In this document: positions 16,047 through 23,615 of the stretch, piece by piece | How positions within the stretch are numbered: the stretch's first letter is position 1 | Layout of the letters: each line of letters starts with the position of its first letter | Source of the DNA: Chloroflexota bacterium | GTDB taxonomy: Bacteria; Chloroflexota; UBA6077; CF-72 | Assembly: GCA_016191465.1 (NCBI GenBank) | Contig: JACPOP010000026.1 | Coordinates: 37,616-101,615, forward strand | DNA length: 64,000 bases | Reading direction: 5' to 3' | Notes under the pieces: generated by a model | The model's input: only the letters and a program-made list of their open reading frames with translations | What the model was told of the DNA's origin: nothing | The model's database searches: none | Translations under genes and position numbers: made by a program

Positions 16047-16862
16047 ATGACTCCGACAGTCTCTTTCGCGGCGCTCCTGGAACGGCGTGAAGGCTTCCTC
16101 TTCCTGCCCATCGTGTACCGCATGGCAGCCCGGCTGGCGGGGCTCGATTGGTCGGAGCTCGCGTCGGATCCGGAGCGGGCGGCTCGGGCGCTGGCCGCGG
16201 CACAGGCAGCCTTCGGCCTGGCCGCTCAGGTGAGCCATTTCCGCATCGGGGTTGAGGCAGAAGCGTGCGGAGCCGCCCTGGCCCGAGACGAGGACGGCGA
16301 TTGGGACGAGCCGCGCACGCTGGGCGAGCCCACGCTGCTCACGGAAGACGCGCTGACGCGCGAGCCGCTGCGCACGTGCATTGCCTCGACACGCTTCCTG
16401 GCAGACGCGCTCGCTGGCCGAGCCGCGACGGTCGCGGTGCTGTCGGGTCCGCGGGCGCTCTCGGCACTCTTCGCGGGTCAGCCGTCCGCGCCCGACCTGT
16501 TCTACGTTGCGCTTGGCCGCGCCTACGTCGAGGCTGGTGCCAACGCGCTCCTGATCGTCGAGGACGGCTCGCCGGTGGTGGAAGAAGACCCGCGGCTGCT
16601 GGAGCGGCTGAGCAACATGGCGCGGTTCCACCGCGTTCCGCTGCTCCTCCTCGACGCGGCGGCACCTCGTGCGGTGCCGGGATTTGACTTCGTGCTTGAC
16701 GCCGGACACGTGCTTCCCCTGGAGGAGCTGCTCGCTCCGCCCGCCCGGCCAGAGCACTGGCGCGCGGAGCATGCGCCGATCCTCGCGACGGAGTGGGAGG
16801 TGCCCGGCGCGCTTGAGCCCCACTACCTGGCCGCGTGGACCGCGGCACTGTCGGGCGGGTAG
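16047..16862 (+). CDS. Uroporphyrinogen-decarboxylase-like (URO-D family) protein
   Basis: 271 residues, ATG start. The order FLPIVYRMAARLAGLDW, DPERAARALAAAQAAFGLAA, HFRIGVEAEACGA and VALGRAYVEAGANALLIVEDG fits URO-D-fold proteins, including corrinoid methyltransferases of the MtaA kind. It is shorter than true HemE (about 350) and I do not see the HemE-specific RPP motif, so it is unlikely to be the heme enzyme. Substrate unknown. It begins a run of plus-strand genes after the divergent ParA operon. Confidence 0.55.
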   Translation: MTPTVSFAALLERREGFLFLPIVYRMAARLAGLDWSELASDPERAARALAAAQAAFGLAAQVSHFRIGVEAEACGAALARDEDGDWDEPRTLGEPTLLTEDALTREPLRTCIASTRFLADALAGRAATVAVLSGPRALSALFAGQPSAPDLFYVALGRAYVEAGANALLIVEDGSPVVEEDPRLLERLSNMARFHRVPLLLLDAAAPRAVPGFDFVLDAGHVLPLEELLAPPARPEHWRAEHAPILATEWEVPGALEPHYLAAWTAALSGG

Positions 16863-16919
16863 CCAAACCGCAAGCCAGTTGCTCGGGGTCCGCCCGCGGT
16901 TCGTTAATATCTGGCTCTC

Positions 16920-17966
16920 TTGACTCAGCAGCGTGTTCTCGTAACCGGCGGCGCCGGGTTCCTCGGGATTAATCTCATCCGTTACCTCGATGCGCGTGGG
17001 TTCGCCCTCACCTCGTTAGACGTCCAACCGTTCGACTACGCAGATATGCGCGGCCGAATTCGGGTGGTGACCGGCGACATCCGCCGCCAGGCAGACGTGG
17101 AGCAGGCGCTCGAAGGCGTAGACCTCGTCGTTCATACGGCGGCGGCCCTCCCGCTGTACAGCCCTCGCGACATCTATACCACCGACGTCGACGGCACGCG
17201 CATGGTGCTTCGGTGTGCTCAGGCGGTTGGTGTGCGGCGGGTCGTACACGTGTCGTCGACCGCGGTGTACGGCGTGCCAGACCACCATCCGCTGCGTGAA
17301 GACGACCGTATCCAGGGTGTAGGTCCGTACGGGCAAGCCAAAGTGCAGGCGGAGATGATCTGCCTCGAATACCGCGCTCGTGGCCTCGAGGTACCCATCA
17401 TCCGCCCCAAGTCATTCGTCGGACCCGAACGCCTGGGCGTGTTTGCGGTGTTGTACGACTGGGCGCTGGACGGTCACCGGTTCCCGCTCCTGGGCAACGG
17501 CCGGAACCGGTACCAGCTGCTGGACGTCGAAGACCTGTGTGAGGCGATTCGGCTGTGTCTCACCCTGCCGGCCCAGCAAGCCAATGACACGTTCAACATT
17601 GGAGCTGCCGAGTTCCAGACCATGGCGGAGGACTACCAGGCAGTCCTCGATGCCGCTGGCTTTGGAAAGCGGGTGGTGCCCGTTCCCGCGGCGCCCGCGA
17701 TCTGGGCGCTCAGACTGCTCGAAGCACTGCACCTGTCGCCGCTCTACAAGTGGGTCTACGAAACGGCCGCCAGGGACTCCTTCGTATCCATTGACAAGGC
17801 GCGATCCGGGCTCGGCTGGGAGCCACGGTATTCCAATCAGCAAGCGCTGCTTCGCAATTTCCAGTGGTATCGGGAGCACCGCGCGAAGTTCGCCAACACC
17901 TCCGGTATCACCCACCGGGTGCCGTGGAAGCAGGGCGCCATTGGCATGCTCAAACGCGCGTTCTGA
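16920..17966 (+). CDS. NAD-dependent epimerase/dehydratase (extended SDR)
   Basis: 348 residues from a TTG start. VLVTGGAGFLG is the NAD-binding GxxGxxG loop. DLVVHTAAA, VSSTAVYG and YGQAK (the YxxxK catalytic pair) follow in the usual order of extended SDRs, which interconvert or dehydrate nucleotide sugars or act as sterol-type dehydrogenases. The substrate cannot be read; the C-terminal segment (ARDSFVSIDKARSGLGWEPRYS) is typical of the family. A TAATAT box at 16905-16910 sits ten bases before the start codon, so the mRNA may have almost no leader. The next gene follows 25 bases downstream. Confidence 0.82.
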   Translation: MTQQRVLVTGGAGFLGINLIRYLDARGFALTSLDVQPFDYADMRGRIRVVTGDIRRQADVEQALEGVDLVVHTAAALPLYSPRDIYTTDVDGTRMVLRCAQAVGVRRVVHVSSTAVYGVPDHHPLREDDRIQGVGPYGQAKVQAEMICLEYRARGLEVPIIRPKSFVGPERLGVFAVLYDWALDGHRFPLLGNGRNRYQLLDVEDLCEAIRLCLTLPAQQANDTFNIGAAEFQTMAEDYQAVLDAAGFGKRVVPVPAAPAIWALRLLEALHLSPLYKWVYETAARDSFVSIDKARSGLGWEPRYSNQQALLRNFQWYREHRAKFANTSGITHRVPWKQGAIGMLKRAF

Positions 17967-17991
17967 CGAGCGGGCGAACACCTGACACGGC

Positions 17992-18498
17992 GTGCAACAG
18001 ACGAAGCCGCCGGGCCACACCAATGGCACGGTGCTGCATGCGAAGCAGCGCCGCTCGCGCCGCCCGCGTGGCTTGCAGGCGCTTGTCGCCGGGGGCCTGC
18101 TGCTTGCGCTGATCGGCATGCTGGGTGGGTGGCGGGCCAGCCGGGAGCTTGATGCGCTTGAGGCCCTCGCTCCGGCGCGTCTGGCGTCCGCCGGTAGCCT
18201 GGTGATGCGCTTCCTGCCGGGTCTCGTGTCAAACCCGGCGCGCGGGTCGAGTGCCGCCACGGACCCATATCTGTCGCGCGAGTACCTCGCCACGCGACGT
18301 GTTCTGCAGGGCTTCGCCGCGCTCACGGGCGTAGGGATCGGGCTGGCCCTGTTCGGGTCCGTACCACGCCGGCGCGACCTGCAAGGGACTGGCGAGCTGC
18401 CCGCGTCCCGCCGCCCCTCGGTGTGGACAGATTTCGGCGCACTCGTGCTGCTGGCGTCGCTCGCCTACGCGGGCTTCGTGATCTTCGAGACCGGCTGA
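17992..18498 (+). CDS. Small membrane protein of unknown function
   Basis: 168 residues, GTG start. Three hydrophobic segments: near residues 30-46 (LQALVAGGLLLALIGML), 108-124 (GFAALTGVGIGLALFGS) and 146-166 (DFGALVLLASLAYAGFVIFE). The first lies after a basic N-terminus, so the protein probably crosses the membrane several times with its start inside. No family recognised. It follows the SDR gene in the same direction. Confidence 0.55.
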   Translation: MQQTKPPGHTNGTVLHAKQRRSRRPRGLQALVAGGLLLALIGMLGGWRASRELDALEALAPARLASAGSLVMRFLPGLVSNPARGSSAATDPYLSREYLATRRVLQGFAALTGVGIGLALFGSVPRRRDLQGTGELPASRRPSVWTDFGALVLLASLAYAGFVIFETG

Positions 18499-18554
18499 CC
18501 TGCCCGCTCCAGACGGGCCGAATCGGGAATACGCGCGGGCTGGCGCCCGTTCCT

Positions 18555-18581
18555 TAGAATGTTGACCAACGTACTCAGCAT
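18555..18581 (+). promoter_or_regulatory. Promoter -10 and probable Rrf2 operator
   Basis: TAGAAT at 18555-18560 fits a -10 box. It overlaps an imperfect palindrome, ATGTTGA at 18559-18565 and TCAGCAT at 18575-18581, separated by nine bases. A dimeric Rrf2 protein bound here would block transcription start near 18567. This would make the Rrf2 gene autoregulated. Confidence 0.45.
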
Positions 18582-18605
18582 TTTCAAATCCGGGAAGGGA
18601 GAGGC

Positions 18606-19109
18606 GTGCCCGTGCGATTGACCATGCGCAGCGACTACGGCGCCCACGCCGTGATCGAGCTTGCGGCGCGCTTCGGCCAGGGCCCGGTCCAGAGTGCGGA
18701 CATTGCCACGCGCCAGAAGATCCCGCTCGCCTACCTCGACCAGCTCCTGGCGACCCTTCGGCGGGCTGGCATTGTGCGCAGCACGCGCGGACCGCATGGC
18801 GGCCACGAGCTTGCGCGGAGGCCGCACGACCTCACCCTCGGCGACGTCGTGACGGCCCTCGAGGGGCCGGTTGTGCCTACCGAGTTCGTCCACGCGCCCA
18901 GTACACAGGCCGGCGGACAGGATCGGCTTGCCGGGTGCGCGGTCCGCAACACCTGGCACGCGGCGGCGGTTGCGTCGCAGCGAGTGCTGGACGCCACGTC
19001 GATCGCCGACCTGCTGGCCGAGCAGCAGCACATCCGCTTACTCCGCGGCGAGCCGTGCCCGACCGCGGTGGCAGCCTCAGGGTCGGCCATCCTGGTCGCC
19101 GCTAACTGA
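18606..19109 (+). CDS. Rrf2-family transcriptional regulator
   Basis: 167 residues, GTG start with GGGAGAGG just upstream. The winged helix is typical: LTMRSDYGAHAVIELAA, then the recognition region IATRQKIPLAYLDQLLATLRRAGIV and the wing STRGPHGGHELAR. Rrf2 proteins sense Fe-S clusters, nitric oxide or cysteine metabolites (IscR, NsrR, CymR). Classic IscR has three closely spaced Cys; here I see only CAVRNTW and one Cys near the end (EPCPTA), so an Fe-S cluster is uncertain. CymR, which controls cysteine genes and binds a cysteine synthase, is the better model because cysM lies in this same cluster. Confidence 0.88.
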   Translation: MPVRLTMRSDYGAHAVIELAARFGQGPVQSADIATRQKIPLAYLDQLLATLRRAGIVRSTRGPHGGHELARRPHDLTLGDVVTALEGPVVPTEFVHAPSTQAGGQDRLAGCAVRNTWHAAAVASQRVLDATSIADLLAEQQHIRLLRGEPCPTAVAASGSAILVAAN

Positions 19110-19161
19110 GCCGACTCATCAGATTCTCCCATCGAACCCGCACCGCTCCGAGGTTTCTCCT

Positions 19162-20043
19162 ATGTCCACCCAGCTCCCCAACGCACCTTCAACCAATGGC
19201 ACGCACTCCAACGGCACAGCGCCGCTTGGCACGGCGCTCACGCTCGATCAGGGGCGCCGCTACGCGCGCCACATCATCCTGCCCGAGGTGGGTTCTGTGG
19301 GGCAGCGCAAGCTGCTCGCCGCAAAGGTGCTGCTGATTGGCGCGGGCGGCCTGGGCTCGCCCGCTTCGATGTACCTCGCGGCGGCGGGTGTCGGCACGAT
19401 CGGCATCGTGGATTACGACACGGTGGACCTCTCGAACCTGCATCGCCAGATCGTGCATGGCCACCACAACATCGGGAAGGCGAAGGTGGATTCGGTTGCC
19501 GAGCGGCTGGCCGACATCAATCCCGATACCCGGGTGGTCACGCACAACGAGCCAATCTCCTCAGAGAACGCCCGGGAGATCATCGGCCAGTACGACATCG
19601 TGGTGAACGGATCGGACAACTTCCCCACCCGCTACCTCGTGAATGACGCCTGCTACCTGCTGGGCAAACCCCTGGTCGATGGCAGCCTCTTCCGCTTCGA
19701 GGGCCGGGCGACGGTATACGAGCCCGGCAAGGGCTGCTACCGCTGCCTCTTCCCCGCCCCGCCGGCGCCCGGCGAGGTGCCAAGCTGCGCGGAAGCGGGC
19801 GTGCTGGGCGCCATGTGCGGCGTGGTCGGGACCATCCAGGCCATCGAGACCATCAAGCTCATCCTGGATCTGGGTGTCTCGCTGGCTGGCCGGCTCCTGA
19901 TCTTCGACAGCCTGGAGATGGAGTTCCGCGAGTTCAAGGTCCGCCGTGATCCAAGCTGCCCGCTGTGTGGCGAGAACCCCACCATCCATGACCTCATCGA
20001 CTACGAGGCGTTCTGCGGCGCCCCGGTAACCACCCTCGGCTAA
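19162..20043 (+). CDS. moeB: MoeB/ThiF-type sulfur carrier adenylyltransferase
   Basis: 293 residues from the ATG at 19162. The nucleotide-binding loop is LIGAGGLGS at residues 58-66, followed by DYDTVDLSNLHRQ. Two CxxC pairs (C192/C195 and C266/C269) form the zinc site. VPSCAEAGVLG near Cys209 is the usual transfer-loop position. The enzyme activates the C-terminal glycine of a carrier with ATP so that sulfur can be loaded. No rhodanese domain is present, so sulfur must come from another protein. It is followed at once by a carrier, cysM and a JAMM peptidase, so it probably serves that module, and perhaps the carrier at 13192 too. Confidence 0.9.
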   Translation: MSTQLPNAPSTNGTHSNGTAPLGTALTLDQGRRYARHIILPEVGSVGQRKLLAAKVLLIGAGGLGSPASMYLAAAGVGTIGIVDYDTVDLSNLHRQIVHGHHNIGKAKVDSVAERLADINPDTRVVTHNEPISSENAREIIGQYDIVVNGSDNFPTRYLVNDACYLLGKPLVDGSLFRFEGRATVYEPGKGCYRCLFPAPPAPGEVPSCAEAGVLGAMCGVVGTIQAIETIKLILDLGVSLAGRLLIFDSLEMEFREFKVRRDPSCPLCGENPTIHDLIDYEAFCGAPVTTLG

Positions 20044-20131
20044 TCGAGCAACCGAGGGACCAACCAGCGAATGAGGCGCGCCGGCGCATCGCCCCCGTCA
20101 GTACAAGGAACAGGAAGAGGAAGAGATTCCC

Positions 20132-20413
20132 ATGGCAAACGTGAAAGTCCCGTCGATGCTTCGCCCCATGGTGGGCGGCGAGCGCGTCATCTCCGCCGAA
20201 GGCGGAACCGTCCGTGATCTCATCACGCTTGTCGACCGGAGCCACCCCGGCTTCGCCGCCCAGTTGATGGACCAGCGTTCTGGCGGCCTGCGCTCCTTCG
20301 TCAACGTGTACCTCAACGATGAGGACGTGCGGTACCTGGGCGGCCTGGATACCCCCGTTGAGCAGGCAGACACGGTCTCCATCCTCCCCGCGGTCGCCGG
20401 CGGCCGCGGGTAG
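20132..20413 (+). CDS. cysO: CysO-like sulfur carrier protein ending in GGRG
   Basis: 93 residues, ATG start with a purine-rich leader. The beta-grasp order matches the carrier at 13192, with LRSFVNVYLNDEDVRYLGGL and the end TVSILPAVAGGRG. In Mycobacterium CysO carries sulfur as a thiocarboxylate to CysM, which makes cysteine from O-phosphoserine. That carrier ends at GG. Here two extra residues follow the Gly-Gly, so a peptidase would have to remove Arg-Gly. The JAMM gene three positions downstream is the obvious candidate. The CysO symbol rests on context (MoeB, CysM and JAMM neighbours). Confidence 0.82.
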   Translation: MANVKVPSMLRPMVGGERVISAEGGTVRDLITLVDRSHPGFAAQLMDQRSGGLRSFVNVYLNDEDVRYLGGLDTPVEQADTVSILPAVAGGRG

Positions 20414-20438
20414 CCAGGGGCACTGCGGACGGGCAGGC

Positions 20439-21449
20439 ATGCACGCGCTGGACCGTGAGCTGAGGAGTCCCCAACACGGTGTGCTGCGGACTGGCTCCCA
20501 GCAGGCGCCGAGGACCGGGATCGAGCACGCGATCGGCAATACGCCACTCGTGGAGCTTCCTTCGTTCAACCCGCGGCCAGAGGTCCGAATCTGGGCGAAG
20601 CTGGAAGGTGCCAACCCGTCTGGCAGCGTCAAGGACCGTGTGGCCCTGTGGATGCTGAATGCTGCCGAGGCGCGTGGCGACCTGTACCCGGGCGTGCAGC
20701 GCACCATGGTCGAGCCGACCAGCGGCAACACCGGGATCGCCCTCGCGATGCTCGCCCATCGGCGCGGCTACCGATTCCTGGCCGTGCTCCCGGAGAACGT
20801 CAGCGTCGAGCGGCGCCAGCTCCTGGCGCTGTACGGGGCCGAGGTGGACTTCACGCCCGGCGAGCTCGGCTCGAATGGCTCCATTCGTCGCGCTCAGCAG
20901 TTGGTCAGCGACCATCCGGCGCGGTACTTCATGCCGTACCAGTACGGCAACGAAGCGAATCCACGCTCGCACTTTGAGAGCACCGCGCCCGAGATCCTCC
21001 GCGACCTCCCGGGGATCACCCACTTCGTGGCCGGCCTTGGTACTGGTGGAACCCTGACCGGGGCGGGCCGCCGCCTGAAGCAGGAGCGCCCGGACATCCA
21101 GGTGATCGCGGCCGAGCCGCACCCGAACGACAACGTGCAGGGCCTGCGAAGCCTCGACGAGGGTTTCATCCCGCCGGTCCTGGATGGAAGCGTGCTGGAC
21201 CGCAAGATCCTCGTCACCTCAGACGATTCGCTGGTGATGACCCGGCGCATCGCCGAGCAGGAGGGCGTATTCGCGGGCATCTCGTCCGGCGCGGTGCTGC
21301 ACGCTGCCCTGCGGGTTGCGCAGCGCCTGGAGCGCGGCAATGTCGTGTGCCTGTTCGCGGATGGGGGCTGGAAGTATCTCAGCATGGGCGTCTGGACCGA
21401 ACCGCTCGCGGATGCCCAGGACGCCGTGCGCGACAAGGTGTGGTGGTAG
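20439..21449 (+). CDS. cysM: Cysteine synthase, CysM type (probably CysO-dependent)
   Basis: 336 residues from the ATG at 20439. NPSGSVKDRV holds the PLP lysine (K65) and EPTSGNTGIA the phosphate and substrate loop. GTGGTLTGAGR is the phosphate-binding loop of the cofactor. These are the OASS/CysM features. The C-terminus ends VRDKVWW. In Mycobacterium CysM the last residues form a lid in the active site and the enzyme prefers O-phosphoserine and the CysO thiocarboxylate. The placement between a carrier and a JAMM peptidase supports that use here. Its stop overlaps the JAMM start by up to 10 bases. Confidence 0.9.
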   Translation: MHALDRELRSPQHGVLRTGSQQAPRTGIEHAIGNTPLVELPSFNPRPEVRIWAKLEGANPSGSVKDRVALWMLNAAEARGDLYPGVQRTMVEPTSGNTGIALAMLAHRRGYRFLAVLPENVSVERRQLLALYGAEVDFTPGELGSNGSIRRAQQLVSDHPARYFMPYQYGNEANPRSHFESTAPEILRDLPGITHFVAGLGTGGTLTGAGRRLKQERPDIQVIAAEPHPNDNVQGLRSLDEGFIPPVLDGSVLDRKILVTSDDSLVMTRRIAEQEGVFAGISSGAVLHAALRVAQRLERGNVVCLFADGGWKYLSMGVWTEPLADAQDAVRDKVWW

Positions 21450-21997
21450 CGTCGGACGCTGGCCGTGACGCGCTTCCGCTCACGCTGGGGTTCCCGCGTT
21501 CGCTCCAGGACGAGCTCGTTCGCCTCGCTCGCGCGGGGGACCCGGAGGAGATCTGCGGGATCCTCGCGGGCCGCCGAGGCCGCGTAGAGCGGATCTTTCC
21601 CGTGACGAACTCGGCCGAGAGCATCTCTCCCCAGGCCGGTGTGTTCCGGGATCGCCAGTCGGGCACGGCCACGGGTGGCCAGAAGCCGGTCCATTACTAC
21701 ATGGACCCCCGGGACCAGATGCGTGCCTACGATGCCATTGACGCGGCCGGCCTGGACGTGGTCGGCTACTACCACTCGCACACGCATACCGAGGCGCGGC
21801 CTTCGCCGACGGACATTCGCCTAGCAGCGGACTCCTCGGTGTTCTGGGTCCTGGTGAGCCTCAAGGCCGACGAGCCGCACCCCCCGGTACGGGCCTGGCG
21901 GATCCTGAAGGCGGACCCAGCCGACGAAGCGGGCGACGTGGTGGAGGTTGCGCTCGACGAGCGAACAACGGCCGCGACGGTTGCGGGGCCTTCGTAG
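21440..21997 (+). CDS. mec: JAMM/MPN+ zinc metallopeptidase (Mec-like)
   Basis: 185 residues; GTG codons at 21440 and 21443 overlap the cysM stop, giving tight coupling. The JAMM signature is complete: HSH at 112-114, then seven residues, Ser122 and Asp125, with the catalytic Glu near E37 in DPEEICGIL. Such enzymes cleave after a terminal Gly-Gly. In Mycobacterium Mec+ releases cysteine from CysO-cysteine; in Wolinella HcyD trims the carrier. Here it could do both: trim GGRG and GGA tails and release the amino acid. Its stop codon lies in the -10 box of mnmA. Confidence 0.9.
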   Translation: MVVASDAGRDALPLTLGFPRSLQDELVRLARAGDPEEICGILAGRRGRVERIFPVTNSAESISPQAGVFRDRQSGTATGGQKPVHYYMDPRDQMRAYDAIDAAGLDVVGYYHSHTHTEARPSPTDIRLAADSSVFWVLVSLKADEPHPPVRAWRILKADPADEAGDVVEVALDERTTAATVAGPS

Positions 21998-22000
21998 AAT
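21995..22000 (+). promoter_or_regulatory. Candidate -10 box for mnmA inside the mec stop codon
   Basis: TAGAAT includes the TAG stop of mec and lies six bases before the GTG start of mnmA. Initiation would give a leaderless mnmA message. No good -35 hexamer is seen. Confidence 0.35.
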
Positions 22001-22006
22001 CTCCAC

Positions 22007-23092
22007 GTGGCACGTGTTGTGGTCGGCATGTCCGGCGGGGTCGATAGCTCGGTCACGGCCGCGCTGCTCAAGCAGCAGGGACATGACGTCATCGGCGTCA
22101 CGCTCAATGTCTGGCCGGACCTTGATCTGCCAGAGGTGGGCCGTGAGGACGCCTGTTGCGCCATTGGCGCCGTGGAGGATGCGCGGCGGGTAGCCGACCG
22201 TCTGGACTTCCCGTACTACGTCCTCAATTTCAAAGAGGCCTTCGAGGAGCGGGTCATCAAAGACTTCGTGCAGACCTACGCCAGCGGCCGGACGCCGAAC
22301 CCGTGTATTCGCTGCAACCAGTTCATCAAGTTCGATGCCCTCCTGGTGAAGGCGCGCCAACTGGGCGCCCAGTTTGTCGCCACCGGGCACTACGCCCGCA
22401 TCGAGCACGGCACGGGCCCCGCCGGGGGCAATCGGCTGCGGAAGGCGGCCGATCCCACCAAAGATCAGAGCTACGTGCTGTACGTGATGTCGCAGGAGCG
22501 GCTTGGAGCGGCCCTCATGCCTTTGGGCGTCTTGCGCAAGGAGCAAACGCGCCAGATCGCGGCGGACCTGAAGCTTGGCGTCGCGAACAAGCCCGAGAGC
22601 CAGGACATCTGCTTCGTGCCGTTCAAACGCTATGCCGAGTTCTTCGACGTCTACGCCCCCGAGGTGCTGCAGCCGGGCCCCATCGTGGACCGCGACGGGA
22701 CGGTGGTGGGGGAGCACCGCGGCGTGGCACTTCACACGGTCGGCCAGCGGCGCGGCCTGGGCGTTGCGACTGGCGAGCCCCGCTTCGTGACGGAGATCAG
22801 GGCCGAGTCGAACACGATCGTGCTGGGCACCCGGGACGAGCTGTTTCGTCGGACCGCGCGGTTGGACGAGGTGAACTGGATTGAGGGGGAATTGCCGATC
22901 GAGCCGGTCGCTGCCATGGCCAAGGTGCGCTATCGCGCCGCGGATGTCCCCTGCCGAGCGGGGCGCTCCGAGGAGGGGGGGCTGCTCGTGGAATTTGATG
23001 AGCCGCAGCGGGCGGTCACTCCGGGCCAGGCGCTGGTGCTGTACGACGGCGACGTGGTGCTCGGCGGCGGCACGATCGCGCACACCCGGTAA
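22007..23092 (+). CDS. mnmA: tRNA 2-thiouridylase MnmA
   Basis: 361 residues, GTG start. The PP-loop SGGVDSS is at 9-15. The two catalytic Cys are in TPNPCIRC (C100) and QDICFVP (C202). DQSYVLYVMSQ and TVGQRRGLG are strongly conserved in MnmA. It replaces oxygen with sulfur at position 2 of the wobble uridine in tRNAs for Lys, Glu and Gln. Sulfur would normally come from a cysteine desulfurase, directly or through carriers. Its place at the end of a sulfur-transfer cluster is fitting. A possible -10 box inside the preceding stop suggests it also has its own promoter. Confidence 0.95.
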   Translation: MARVVVGMSGGVDSSVTAALLKQQGHDVIGVTLNVWPDLDLPEVGREDACCAIGAVEDARRVADRLDFPYYVLNFKEAFEERVIKDFVQTYASGRTPNPCIRCNQFIKFDALLVKARQLGAQFVATGHYARIEHGTGPAGGNRLRKAADPTKDQSYVLYVMSQERLGAALMPLGVLRKEQTRQIAADLKLGVANKPESQDICFVPFKRYAEFFDVYAPEVLQPGPIVDRDGTVVGEHRGVALHTVGQRRGLGVATGEPRFVTEIRAESNTIVLGTRDELFRRTARLDEVNWIEGELPIEPVAAMAKVRYRAADVPCRAGRSEEGGLLVEFDEPQRAVTPGQALVLYDGDVVLGGGTIAHTR

Positions 23093-23233
23093 CCACCGCC
23101 CCGCGCACGCGAAGGTCGATGCGGCGCAGGGTTCTTCGGACTCGCGAAGCGCCTGTGACGATCAGCACGCACCACAGTCGGCGCCAGCGGCTGAGCCAGC
23201 GGGCTTGACGTATACTGGTGCCGTACTTGCCAG

Positions 23234-23566
23234 ATGCCCCGAGTTAACCGTGACATCGAGCGCCGCCTCGCCGCGCGACGCGAGCGCGAACGGCGGCGCC
23301 CGTCTGGAACCGCGCCACGTTCTCGCTTCCCCGCGGCTCCGTCGGGCCCTTCTGAGCGAGGTGATGGGGAGGATGGCGTCCACCAGTCGCCCGTGCAACC
23401 CACTCGGGCACCCGTGCGCAGCGCACCGGTCCGACGCGCGGCGCGGCCTTTCTCGGACTATCGGGCCGATTACGCCTACGTGCTCACGGACCTGCGCCGG
23501 ATCGCCCTTGTGGTGGGCGGACTGCTGCTGCTGGTGATCGCGCTCTCGTTCGTCCTGCGCGTCTGA
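23234..23566 (+). CDS. Small single-pass membrane protein
   Basis: 110 residues. The N-terminal 70 are basic and Pro/Arg rich. Then DYRADYAYVLTDLRRIALVVGGLLLLVIALSFVL gives one transmembrane helix at the C-terminus. TATACT at 23211-23216 is a good -10 about 18 bases before the ATG. This kind of short basic protein with a terminal helix is common in Chloroflexota; the role is not known. A disordered cytosolic tail with a membrane anchor is the simplest reading. Confidence 0.6.
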   Translation: MPRVNRDIERRLAARRERERRRPSGTAPRSRFPAAPSGPSERGDGEDGVHQSPVQPTRAPVRSAPVRRAARPFSDYRADYAYVLTDLRRIALVVGGLLLLVIALSFVLRV

Positions 23567-23615
23567 TCGTCTCGGCGCCGTCGCTCCGACCGCCTGGACC
23601 AGCTCCGACACCCCC

